From NCBI RefSeq assembly GCF_927904885.1, contig NZ_CAKMNW010000035.1:1-35923 (forward strand): DNA of 35,923 nucleotides, written 5' to 3'. The translations under genes were made by a program, and so were the position numbers. The number at the start of each line of letters is the position of its first letter. Within the stretch, counting starts at the first letter, position 1. The DNA is from Candidatus Nitrotoga sp. M5 (GTDB taxonomy: Bacteria; Pseudomonadota; Gammaproteobacteria; Burkholderiales; Gallionellaceae). Shown here piece by piece: positions 25,786 through 33,411 of this stretch. The notes under the pieces were generated by a model, which was not told the origin of the DNA, made no database searches, and saw only the letters and a program-made list of their open reading frames with translations.

Positions 25786-26040
25786 GTCATCTATAAAAGT
25801 CAAACACCTTTTTCACGAGTCTTGGATAAAGGACATAACTTCATGCTACTCATAGATAGATTTACCAAGACCACACAAAATTAAATTTGTCCAACCCTAT
25901 GGTTGATAATCACCAAGATTCTTGAATATAGTCTGTGCGCTATCGCGCATAATCGATAATAAATATCGGGCCTATCGGCCTCTATCGTCTCGTAAAATCA
26001 AAGTAATACTGCGGCCTAATAGTTATATTACGCATGACAA
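25786..26040 (-). promoter_or_regulatory. Element E, copy 4 (upstream of catalase)
   Basis: Holds the perfect core TGCGC-TATC-GCGCA at 25936-25949 within AGTCTGTGCGCTATCGCGCA, followed by TAATCGATAATAAATATCGG, CTCGTAAAATCAAAG and CTGCGGCCTAATAG. The proximal block CAAACACCTTTTTCACGAG matches copy 2. It lies 380-640 bp upstream of the catalase start, farther than in the other cases. The rest of 25404-25785 is AT-rich promoter-like DNA without a gene. Confidence 0.55.
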
Positions 26041-26058
26041 AGTTAATAATATTCTATA

Positions 26059-26235
26059 GGACACTTATTAAAACTCAGTTTTGCGAGAAGCAGCTTCGCC
26101 GCTTACCTGCTTACCTCGTTACTAGACAATACAAGGCGCGAGTAAAAATTTGAACGCAACATTTATTTGTATTTAAATGATAATTTAATTCGAGTAACGC
26201 GGTATTGTGACCAAGATTTATTTTTAGAGGTGCCC
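26059..26235. mobile_element. M2: 177-bp MITE, copy B
   Basis: Starts GGACACTTATTAAAACTCAG and ends GTGCCC at 26235, which on the minus strand reads GGGCACCTCTAAAAATAAAT. TA is found on both sides, as expected for a TA target duplication. The interior shares GCTTCGCCGCTTACC, ACAAGGCGCGAGTAAAAA and CGAGTAACGCGGTATTGTG with copy A. No coding capacity. Confidence 0.75.
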
Positions 26236-26323
26236 TAAAGAAAGGATGAGATCGGTGAATGGTAGTGGTCTAATAAAAACGTATACCTCGATAGGATAAT
26301 TATTCAGCTAGAGAGGAATCGCA

Positions 26324-26740
26324 ATGAGCAAGCATTACGAAGTCGCATTTAAATTAGAAGTTGCACGCATGGTAGTTGATCAAGGACTGAGTATCACGCA
26401 AGTGGTTAAAGACATGAGCATAGGCCGTACAGCGGTAAGCCGCCGGATTGAACAATATCGGGCTGAGTAACTAGGTAAACCCAGTATCGTTAAGCCTGTC
26501 ACTGTCGAGCAGCAACGCATCCGCCAACTGCACGCTGACAATGAACTATTAAAAAAGCATTGACCTTCTTTGCCAGCGAATTGAGATGATCAACAACCTC
26601 ATCAAGCAAGGGCAGCAGCAGAAGGCCATCAGTCAAGCATGTCGCATATTACAAATCAGCCGCTCGGGTTATTACACCGCCAAACGACGCATCGAGAAGC
26701 CAGCTATTTGTGTCGCCAGTGTGCAGGTTAAAGCCGCTTT
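26324..26740 (+). pseudogene. IS3-family element remnant (orfA and start of orfB)
   Basis: From ATG 26324: MSKHYEVAFKLEVARMVVDQ, GLSITQVVKDM, then RRIEQYRAE and a TAA where related OrfA proteins have Gln. The frame goes on LGKPSIVKPVTVEQQRIRQL, with ADNELLKKH and another stop where a frameshift site is expected. OrfB begins at 26586: MINNLIKQGQQQKAISQACR, ILQISRSGYYTAKRR. It is cut off at about 26740 after VQVKAAF, where different DNA begins. A possible left terminus TGGTAGTGGTCTAATAA is at 26260. The right end and DDE domain are absent. Confidence 0.8.
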
Positions 26741-27200
26741 CGTGGCGATTCAACGCTTCCGCATGATTCCTTAACCTTAACCGCTTTCGCCACAAGATTA
26801 GCTTCCGTGGCAACTGCTTCATAGTCCTGCCAATATTTTCATTGCTGAGCAATTGTCGCCATTCGTCAGGCGTTGGCGGACGCTTATGTTTTTCGAGAAC
26901 AGCATTCACGCTCGTCTGCACCAGTCGAGCTACGGTAGTACTATTCAGCCATGCAGGCAAACGGGAACTCACGGCTGCACGCAACGATTTTGGCACAGGA
27001 TCATCGAAAATTTCGCCTGAGTTCTTGTAATACCGACCGTCTTTCTGAACGCCCATCATCACGGCGATAAGCAGGTGGGTTGAATCGTCATATACGCGCT
27101 GCTTGCCCTGTCTGGATCCCCATCCCAGCAACGGTAAATACAGACCAAACAATTCGCTTGCATATGTGTATGTACCCTTAAATTTCTTTAAATTCGACAT
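26741..27200 (-). pseudogene. Unrecognised gene truncated at its 3' end by the IS3 remnant
   Basis: A strong ribosome site AGGAGG lies 6 bases before ATG 27200, so the start is real. About 153 residues remain, starting MSNLKKFKGTYTYASELFGL, with later SRQGKQRVYDDSTHLL, KDGRYYKNSGEIFDDP and an EKHKRPPTPDEWRQLL segment. Beyond residue 153 the frame runs into antisense IS3 DNA. No signal peptide or known motif. It lies 145 bp downstream of the protease gene in the same direction, with similar elevated GC, so both probably came in together. Confidence 0.55.
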
Positions 27201-27345
27201 CGGAAACCTCCTTCTTTCAATCCAAACCGGATCATTACTTTCTCCGGAGATGCGGCAAAGCGCTCCCTGTGGCCAGCTACGTTCGCGAAAGTCGCCGTCA
27301 CTCGATCTGATGTCCGTTGAACGATTGGATTGCCTTGGTTAAAGG

Positions 27346-28548
27346 CTAGCGCGCGTCCTCCGGATACCGTGATTTGCCGGCCACCCAGTTGTAGACGGTG
27401 CTGTCCCAGCGCTTCCCGTGGTTCCGGCTGCCACTTGATCCCTTGTGGATGCCGATCAGGTAACGCTTCCCGTCGTCCTTGAGGTAAATTGCGGAACCGC
27501 TCTGGCACCCAAAAGTATCAATGGTGTGCTTCACTCGGTACTTTTTGGTCGCGGTGATGTAGGTGCCGCCGGCGGTTAGTCCCATGCCCCAAGTTTGCGG
27601 ATAGGGATTCTTGTCGCAGGGGTAGCCGTAGAGATAGGTCGAGCGCCCTTCGATGGTGCTCTCCGACGCGGTCCAGGATCCCAGCCAGTCGCTCGAGGTC
27701 TGTGAGCAGTTGAGCTTGAGCACTGCGTAGTCATACTTCACGTCGTTGGTGTCGACCCATCCGCCGGGCACGGTAACGGTGTAGCAAGTGAAGCGACCGT
27801 AGGGATAGGTGGTGGTGTCGCCGGCATCGGCACCGCGTCCGTACTTGGGGAAGTTGCCACCGACCTTGATCCACGTATTGTTGGCGGTGTTGTAGACGCA
27901 GTGGGCCGCGGTGACGATGGTGGTGGGCGAGATGAGCGTGCCGGTGCAGCCGGCGTCCGACTGGACCATGGTGCGCCAGGGGTGAGAGGTGTTGCTGCGT
28001 CGAACGGCCCGGCTGTCGTTACCGATGATCTGCTTCAGCTCAATCTGCTGCAGCGCAATCTGGCCAGATCCGAGATTCTCCCGGTCGGTATCCTCGAAGG
28101 CGTCCGACGGCTCTTCGGACTCGGTCGGCTCCTCGTCGTCGACCGCAGTGTTTTTCGATCCCGGCGACCGCGCTTCGGGCAACTTGCCTGCGAGAATCAG
28201 TCTAGCCAGCTCGAGCGCCGGCTCCGCCTGCCTGTACTCATATCCGCCCATCAGGGTGACGCCGCGCAACGCCTCGGAGAGGCCCTCCAGCGTCTCAGGC
28301 TCGGGCGCTTCCTCGTTGCCGGGCAAGTCCGCCGGCTCGGGCAGACCGTGCGGGCCGATTTCGACTTCGGACGTCTTGGCTTGCCCGACGAGCACGTAGC
28401 GCGTACCGCTGTCATCGACGATCTCCTTCGGTGCCTTCCCGATGAACTCATTCGTCTCCGCGTTGATGGCCAGCGGCATGCGACCGCAACCGGCCGCGAT
28501 CGCCACGGTTACGAGAGTGCACATCAGTCCTGCTTTTTTCCCCGTCAT
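27346..28548 (-). CDS. Secreted trypsin-fold serine protease, lipoprotein (V8/glutamyl endopeptidase-like)
   Basis: A 400-residue protein; ATG 28548 (MTGKKAGLMC) has AAGGAG at the right distance, whereas the ATG 6 bases upstream overlaps that site. A lipoprotein signal ends in AIAAGC with Cys21 as the lipid site. Then comes an acidic, low-complexity pro-region to about residue 170 (EEPTESEEPSDAFEDTD). The chymotrypsin-like domain has all three catalytic residues: H216 in TIVTAAHC, D273 in VKYDYAVLKL and S350 in GCQSGSA. The pairs of cysteines (near 201/217 and 255/281) suit disulfides. It should act on the cell surface or in the periplasm. GC is near 60 percent by eye, well above neighbours, marking it as foreign. 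Confidence 0.9.
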   Translation of the reverse strand: MTGKKAGLMCTLVTVAIAAGCGRMPLAINAETNEFIGKAPKEIVDDSGTRYVLVGQAKTSEVEIGPHGLPEPADLPGNEEAPEPETLEGLSEALRGVTLMGGYEYRQAEPALELARLILAGKLPEARSPGSKNTAVDDEEPTESEEPSDAFEDTDRENLGSGQIALQQIELKQIIGNDSRAVRRSNTSHPWRTMVQSDAGCTGTLISPTTIVTAAHCVYNTANNTWIKVGGNFPKYGRGADAGDTTTYPYGRFTCYTVTVPGGWVDTNDVKYDYAVLKLNCSQTSSDWLGSWTASESTIEGRSTYLYGYPCDKNPYPQTWGMGLTAGGTYITATKKYRVKHTIDTFGCQSGSAIYLKDDGKRYLIGIHKGSSGSRNHGKRWDSTVYNWVAGKSRYPEDAR

Positions 28549-29520
28549 TGTCATCTCCTTAGGTATAGAAAAATTTTCTTTATCGGATTATTCCAAGCTA
28601 CTTGAGCATATCTGACACAAGCTAGAGCTGCATACTTCAGTTATGCACAAATTGCGCCAGGACAAAATAATTATTCAATATATTGATTATTTTTAAATAT
28701 ATTATTTTTCATAGAAAAAGTGGCGGGTCATATTTGACCCATCAAAGTGAATATTGAAGAAAATTTATGTGCTGCAATACCCCTACAGCAAATAGAATGC
28801 ATCGGATTGACCCACTTCTGGGTTATTTTTGACCCGGGCAGGCAGAGCATAGAAAAATAGAAGCATTTTTCACCAAACCTGGTATTAAAAATCCTGAATT
28901 CTGTCAAACACACCGAATCTGAATCAGTGTTCCAAATTAACATATGCGGATTTGGACTAGCATGAAAAATCGGCTTAAGGAGAGCAAAATAAAGCGGGAT
29001 ATATTATTTCAACTCAGGTAGCCCTATTCAATGGGCACATAGTTGAGTTCTGTAACTCATGGCACTCGGTTATGGCCTCACTGAGCAAAAATGAAACGAC
29101 TAAAATGACAAAACGACGCGATCTAAACCATAGCGTTTGATCATCGGACAGCGACGAGTAACGTCTAGTACCTGGCATACGATCTATTGATGGGATTCGA
29201 CGCGGCATTTTCTTTTTTACTATTCTCTAAGATCAATATACTCCCAAATTTAGTAACACCTAGATTAGGGTACCGTACCAATATTTAATCCAATACAGAA
29301 AGTTAAGAATATTAAAATGTTAATTTTTGAGCCTACTTGAAATGTACTAAATTGTATTTAAGATACTGTTTTATTTGTCAGCTTGTTCACTTTATCGACA
29401 TTAACTCAAGCTAATTCGATTGCCTGCTTTAATACCTATATAGTGCTTGCCAGAAAACCTCTATTTTTTAAATAGTCCTCCTCCCTGAGTTTTCAGTATG
29501 TGCTCCACAAATTTTTATTT
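28549..29520. other. AT-rich gene-free stretch upstream of the protease and cfa
   Basis: About 970 bp with no supported gene. Contains clustered GGGTCA/TGACCC half-sites (28725-28835) and AT-rich DNA at 28660-28710 and 29220-29470. Small open frames (minus strand, 28728-28943 and 29014-29208) lack ribosome sites and recognised domains. Confidence 0.4.
28725..28835. promoter_or_regulatory. Cluster of GGGTCA/TGACCC half-sites
   Basis: GGGTCA-TATT-TGACCC at 28725-28740 is a perfect palindrome; TGACCC at 28808 and GGGTTA-TTTT-TGACCC at 28820-28835 repeat the design with one mismatch. A regulator site or the ends of a small repeat are both possible. The site lies 180-290 bp upstream of the protease gene. 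Confidence 0.35.
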
Positions 29521-29542
29521 TTGTTGCGTGCACACGCAACAA
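29521..29542. repeat. Perfect 10-2-10 palindrome, possible REP-like hairpin
   Basis: TTGTTGCGTG and CACGCAACAA flank CA. It lies 80 bp upstream of a RAYT-like transposase remnant, and RAYT genes are usually flanked by such REP hairpins. It could equally be a terminator-like or operator site, as a short T-run precedes it. Confidence 0.4.
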
Positions 29543-29621
29543 GTAGACAAACAAACGCACCCAATTGATACATATCAGGTTTGGGGATTGCGGCTTGTAG
29601 GTATCCTCAACTTATCGAGCA

Positions 29622-29786
29622 ATGATGAATCAAGCAATAAAGATGGTATATGAGAGCGTTGATTATAGGATGCTGGAAATTGCCGATGCTTTTGGGTTGC
29701 ATTATCCCACTGTCAGCATAGCGTCCCATCAAGCTTCACTCAAAAAAGCATGGTTACACGTCCTGGATCCGCACCTTTTTCTTTAA
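29622..29786 (+). pseudogene. C-terminal remnant of a REP-associated tyrosine transposase (RAYT)
   Basis: The frame reads MMNQAIKMVYESVDYRMLEI, ADAFGLHYPTVSIAS. This matches the C-terminal helix-turn-helix of Y1-type REP transposases (AYxSGGYSxxEIADxFGxHYSTVSR). The HUH catalytic domain with its Tyr is absent upstream. Short, so homology is moderate. Confidence 0.55.
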
Positions 29787-29862
29787 CCAAGTACCATGTA
29801 AGCTTGGCCTTATATGTTCCGATTACGCAAAGTTCAATAATAAATAAAAAGGAAAAACGCTA

Positions 29863-30978
29863 ATGAAAAAAGCCGAACAAGCCGTCCGTAATATTTTTTC
29901 TCTCGCGGATATAAATATTAATGGTGAACGTATATTTGATATTCAAATTAATCGTCCTGAATTCTATGAGCGGTTTTTGGCGGATGGCGTTATTGGTTTC
30001 GGTGAAACATACATGGAAGGCTGGTGGGATTGTGAGGCGCTTGATGTAATGATCGACAAGGTACTGCGCGCCGACCTCGAGCACGCGGCATCCCCATATA
30101 AAATGATAATACCGTTTTTATTATCAAAAGTGATAAACCATCAACGCCGCTCTCGTGCTTTTAAAATCGGTGAATTTCACTATGATTTAGGCAACGATCT
30201 ATATCAAAAAATGCTGGACAAACGCATGACCTATACCTGTGGCTACTGGAAAAATGCCCATGACTTGGAGTCAGCGCAGGAAGCAAAATTGGACTTAGTG
30301 TGCCGCAAGATGGGATTGCAACCCGGAATGCGAGTTTTGGATATCGGTTGTGGCTGGGGCAGCTTTGCCGCATTTGCAGCGGAAAGGTATAAAGTTCAAG
30401 TATTAGGCGTAACAGTATCTAAGGAACAAATCGAACTTGGGCAACAAATGTGCAAGGGACTTGATGTCGAATTACGATTACAGGATTACCGCGATGTGAG
30501 CGGTCAATTCGACCGCATAGTCTCTCTGGGCATGTTCGAACATGTTGGGCGAAAGAATTATGTAACCTACATGCGACAGGTTCGCCGTCTACTTGTCGAC
30601 AACGGCTTATTTCTATTACACACCATCGGTACAAATACACCCAAAACCAGCGTCGATCCGTGGACCGATAAATATATTTTTCCTGGCGGTATGTTACCGA
30701 CAATAAAACAGATAGCTTCGGCCAGTGAAGGTGTTTTCGTAACAGAGGATCTACATAATTTTGGAACAGATTATGACCTTACGCTTATGGCCTGGATGGC
30801 AAACGTGGATGCCCACAAAACGGCATTGAAGCAAGCGGGCTACGACGACCATTTTTACCGTATGTGGCGTTTTTTCTTACTTGGCGCCGCTGGTGGCTTC
30901 CGTTCTCATCGAAATCACTTATGGCAAATTGTCTACTCTAAGCGTGGTATAGATAACGGCTATCAGTCAGTACGCTAG
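29863..30978 (+). CDS. cfa: Cyclopropane-fatty-acyl-phospholipid synthase
   Basis: A 371-residue cytoplasmic, membrane-associated enzyme; E. coli Cfa has 382. ATG 29863 is preceded by AAGGA at 9 bases. S-adenosylmethionine binding shows in RVLDIGCGWGSFAAFAA (about 164-180) and GVTVSKEQ. Family landmarks: FHYDLGNDLYQKMLDKRMTY with TCGYW, LGMFEHVGRKNYVTYM, and YIFPGGMLPT. It adds a methylene group to double bonds in membrane lipids, which protects the cell during stationary phase, acid and oxidative stress. It stands alone, next to decayed mobile DNA on both sides. Its promoter should lie in 29790-29850. Confidence 0.96.
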   Translation: MKKAEQAVRNIFSLADININGERIFDIQINRPEFYERFLADGVIGFGETYMEGWWDCEALDVMIDKVLRADLEHAASPYKMIIPFLLSKVINHQRRSRAFKIGEFHYDLGNDLYQKMLDKRMTYTCGYWKNAHDLESAQEAKLDLVCRKMGLQPGMRVLDIGCGWGSFAAFAAERYKVQVLGVTVSKEQIELGQQMCKGLDVELRLQDYRDVSGQFDRIVSLGMFEHVGRKNYVTYMRQVRRLLVDNGLFLLHTIGTNTPKTSVDPWTDKYIFPGGMLPTIKQIASASEGVFVTEDLHNFGTDYDLTLMAWMANVDAHKTALKQAGYDDHFYRMWRFFLLGAAGGFRSHRNHLWQIVYSKRGIDNGYQSVR

Positions 30979-30989
30979 TGGATGGGCGA

Positions 30990-31125
30990 ATCAGCGCTGC
31001 TATCGTAACTCCAAAGATGTTCTGAGATAGGTGGAAGTGCATGCAGAAGAACGCTTGCGCACACACTTGATGACAGGCCACAAAATTAATTATCGCAAGG
31101 TCACTATGCCTTCAATGGCTTATGT
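30990..31125 (+). pseudogene. C-terminal remnant of a group II intron maturase
   Basis: A frame reads CYRNSKDVLR, stop (TAG), VEVHAEERLRTHLMTGHKIN and YRKVTMP. This is like the end of bacterial group II intron reverse transcriptases (N-S-x-x-V-L-R-x-V-E-x-x-AEERLRTHLRKRHK). The reverse-transcriptase domain and RNA structure of the intron are missing. It starts 12 bases after the cfa stop. Confidence 0.5.
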
Positions 31126-31126
31126 G

Positions 31127-31145
31127 TTAAGACCGGCAGGCTGCT
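31127..31145. repeat. Solo M1 MITE end
   Basis: TTAAGACCGGCAGGCTGCT matches the right end of M1 copy 1 (2756-2774) but has no partner end within 300 bp on the correct side. Left over from a deleted copy, probably from the same event that removed the group II intron. Confidence 0.55.
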
Positions 31146-31229
31146 AAAATTCAGAAGATCTCTGCAGGTATTTTAACCAAGGAATTATTTTCTTGACGGA
31201 CGAATCCACTATAGACATAGTATCGAGCT

Positions 31230-31393
31230 AGCAGCCTGTCGGACTTAAAGGAAATCGGCTGCAAATTGAGCTGAGTGGTGACTATTTCTCCGCTTTTTTG
31301 GGCAATAGAACAACTATTACCCTGCAAAATCGTCACAAAATATCCTCGCTCAGTTCAATTTTCGCTACAATTATTTAAGTCTGACAGGCTGTT
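31230..31393. mobile_element. M1: 164-bp MITE, copy 2 (inverted relative to copy 1)
   Basis: Starts AGCAGCCTGTCGGACTTAA and ends GACAGGCTGTT at 31393. Its reverse complement follows copy 1 from end to end with the same length, sharing GAACTGAGCG, GCAGGGTAATAGTTGTTCTA and CACTCAGCTCAATTTG. Flanks give CTAG-like targets again. The 61-residue minus-strand frame across it is a by-product. Confidence 0.8.
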
Positions 31394-31435
31394 AGGTAAA
31401 GATTACACAGTGAACCAATATTGCGAGGGCGTGTG

Positions 31436-31714
31436 ATGTTTAATAAAGAAATGGTCATGGCAACGTTTGGGTGCTTACCAAATGAATACCCGCAAGTGCT
31501 TGAGAAGAAATTCCCTCATGTCCTGAGTAAAATCATTGCACTCTGGAATTCACCTCATTGCGCATCCTACTTCACAGACCTATTGCAACAAAATGGCCGT
31601 GGTGGTGGAAGAATGAATCGAGAGGGTTTCCCAGAAGAAGCATGGTGGGAAATATTTAAATTGAACGAGATTTGTTGGATGCGCCGGTCTGAATTTGACG
31701 ACAATTACTGTTAA
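31436..31714 (+). CDS. Conserved hypothetical small protein
   Basis: A 92-residue protein; ATG 31436 (MFNKEMVMATFGCLPNEYPQ) is chosen since GAGGG lies before it at 7 bases; upstream GTG adds five residues without support. Composition is that of a soluble globular protein: YPQVLEKKFPHVLSKIIALW, a Gly-rich turn (GRGGGRM) and REGFPEEAWWEIFKLNEICW. Three cysteines, no membrane segment, no catalytic motif. I do not recognise a named family. It stands alone after M1 copy 2, whose right end lies 42 bp upstream and could contribute to its promoter. Confidence 0.7.
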   Translation: MFNKEMVMATFGCLPNEYPQVLEKKFPHVLSKIIALWNSPHCASYFTDLLQQNGRGGGRMNREGFPEEAWWEIFKLNEICWMRRSEFDDNYC

Positions 31715-31836
31715 TCAGCACCCAACTATTTCTATTCTTAGCTCGGCTGAATTTCATTGCAGTTAGTCAAACCTTAGCTGCATCCGGCCTTACTGGTGCC
31801 AACGGGTGCAGAATGACAGCCTCATTATCCGTCTCA

Positions 31837-32742
31837 TCACCCTTTCTCCATGAACCGCTCAAGATGCGCAAGAAAGGCGCGCGTCTTGGCAGGCAGGTAG
31901 CGTCGCATGGGCAGCACTGCCCATGCCGGCACGGCAGGAAGGCACCATTTCGGTAATATCCGCACCAAACGTTTGTGGCGTTCGTCTGCTGCCACAAAAT
32001 ATTCCGGTAGCGCACCGATGCCCGCTCCGTCCAGCAATAGCTGCTGGATCATATCAGGCGAATTCAGGGTGAGACGTCCGGCTGGAACCCCTTCCCAAAC
32101 CGTTTTCCCACGTATTAGTTTCCATGGAACTGGGCTTCCTCGTGATGAAATCAAACGAACTGCTGCATGATGTTCCAGCTCATCAGGATGCTGAGGTGCA
32201 GCATGAAGCGCGAGATAAATGGGGCTGGCATAAAGGCCGAAACGAAGCTCGTCTATCTTGCGTGCCACCAGTGTAGAGTCGTTTTCCAGCGCACCCATTC
32301 GAATGGCAAGATCGAAGCGTTCGCCGATCAGATCAACACGCTTCGAAGTTAAATCAAGTTCAAGTTGTATCTCGGGGTAGGTTTCGATGAATGTGGCGAT
32401 AGCACGCGAGAAATGGTGTCTGGCATAGTCGCCAGGCATGGAAACGCGCAAGCGCCCACGCGGCTGCACATCCTGACTGCGCAAGAAATCTTGTGTGGCA
32501 GAGACTTCTTCTGCAACACGCCGGCAATGATCAAGAAACTCCTGCCCGAAATCGGTGAGTGTAAGGCGACGAGTTGTGCGCAACAGCAGCCGCTGCCCAA
32601 GTGCTGCTTCAAGATTCATAAAGCGGCGAGAAACCGTGGCTTTGGGCATGCCGAGATGTTCTGCTGCACGAACCATGCTTTTTTGCTCAACGATGGCAAC
32701 GAACAGGATGAAGTCGTCAGCGGAGATGTTTTTTTGTTCCAT
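31837..32742 (-). CDS. LysR-type transcriptional regulator
   Basis: A 301-residue protein with N-terminal winged helix-turn-helix (residues 8-66: VAIVEQKSMVRAAEHLGMPK, ATVSRRFMNLEAALGQRLLL) and a periplasmic-binding-protein-like effector domain from about 92 (GRLRVSMPGDYARHHFSRAI). It belongs to the broad group that controls adjacent quinone, flavin-reductase and pirin genes. It is divergent from the FMN reductase gene with only 91 bp between, so it most likely controls that gene and itself. The inducer cannot be told from the sequence. Confidence 0.94.
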   Translation of the reverse strand: MEQKNISADDFILFVAIVEQKSMVRAAEHLGMPKATVSRRFMNLEAALGQRLLLRTTRRLTLTDFGQEFLDHCRRVAEEVSATQDFLRSQDVQPRGRLRVSMPGDYARHHFSRAIATFIETYPEIQLELDLTSKRVDLIGERFDLAIRMGALENDSTLVARKIDELRFGLYASPIYLALHAAPQHPDELEHHAAVRLISSRGSPVPWKLIRGKTVWEGVPAGRLTLNSPDMIQQLLLDGAGIGALPEYFVAADERHKRLVRILPKWCLPAVPAWAVLPMRRYLPAKTRAFLAHLERFMEKG

Positions 32743-32833
32743 TTATGGAATAGTTTATCTCATTTTGATATCTTTATCTATTCTACTGAGCCATTTATGA
32801 TGTATTCACTTTCTGACTTTGGATGAGTAAAAA
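32743..32833. promoter_or_regulatory. Divergent promoter region of the LysR gene and FMN reductase gene
   Basis: Holds two inverted repeats that could be LysR sites: GAATAG (32748-32753) with CTATTC (32778-32783), and inside it TATC-N7-GATA. The region is AT-rich. Assignment as the operator is inferred from the divergent layout. Confidence 0.45.
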
Positions 32834-33376
32834 ATGAAATTATTAGCGTTTGCAGCCAGCAATAGTAAGAAATCCATCAATAAGCAATTGGTGACCTATG
32901 CTTCCAGCTTGATAGTGGGTGCTACAGTTGACGTACTGGATCTGAATGACTACGAATTGCCATTATTCAGTGTGGATAAAGAAGAGGAGCTTGGCCATCC
33001 AGAATTGGCCAAAGCATTTATGTCAAAAATAGCATCAAGTGATGCGGTAATCATTTCTTTTGCTGAGCACAATGGCACCTACAGTGCCGCTTATAAAAAC
33101 CTGTTTGATTGGTGTTCGCGCGCGAGTAAAAAGGTGTTCCAGGAAAAACCACTTGTCTTGCTTGCTACATCACCGGGTGCGCTCGGCGGGGCAAGAGTAT
33201 TGGCTGCTGCGACCAGTTCAGCACCATTTTTTTCGGGCCAAGTTAAAGCCAGCCTGTCTATTCCGAGTTTTTATGAAAATTTTGATGTCGAGCGTGGAAT
33301 GCTGAAAAATGAAGCATTCAAGACTAAATTAATCGAAGCAGTCAGCCGGTTAAGGGAGCCGCTACCTGCTGCCTGA
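32834..33376 (+). CDS. NADPH-dependent FMN reductase-like flavoprotein
   Basis: A 180-residue flavodoxin-fold protein. FMN-binding loop AASNSKKSINKQL (residues 7-19) and the second loop AEHNGTYSAAYKNLFDW (about 76-92) fit the NADPH-dependent FMN reductase / quinone reductase family. A third region, ATSPGALGGARVLAAA (about 112-127), is typical as well. It would reduce quinones, chromate, azo dyes or FMN in the cytoplasm; the true substrate is unknown. GGATGAG precedes ATG. The pirin gene follows 35 bp later and likely shares the transcript. Confidence 0.92.
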   Translation: MKLLAFAASNSKKSINKQLVTYASSLIVGATVDVLDLNDYELPLFSVDKEEELGHPELAKAFMSKIASSDAVIISFAEHNGTYSAAYKNLFDWCSRASKKVFQEKPLVLLATSPGALGGARVLAAATSSAPFFSGQVKASLSIPSFYENFDVERGMLKNEAFKTKLIEAVSRLREPLPAA

Positions 33377-33411
33377 TTCAAAGCTTTCATTCTTTAACGA
33401 GAGGAGCCATC

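Noticed and set aside
27188..27345. Minus-strand frame continuing between the protease stop and the truncated gene
   Set aside because: Open only as an alternate frame of the protease gene; no start or ribosome site of its own.
27901..28605. 234-residue plus-strand frame antisense to the protease
   Set aside because: Arises from high GC; the minus strand has lipobox and full catalytic triad, and the plus frame has no motif.
31151..31336. 61-residue minus-strand frame over M1 copy 2
   Set aside because: Lies within the MITE and its flank; not open in M1 copy 1.
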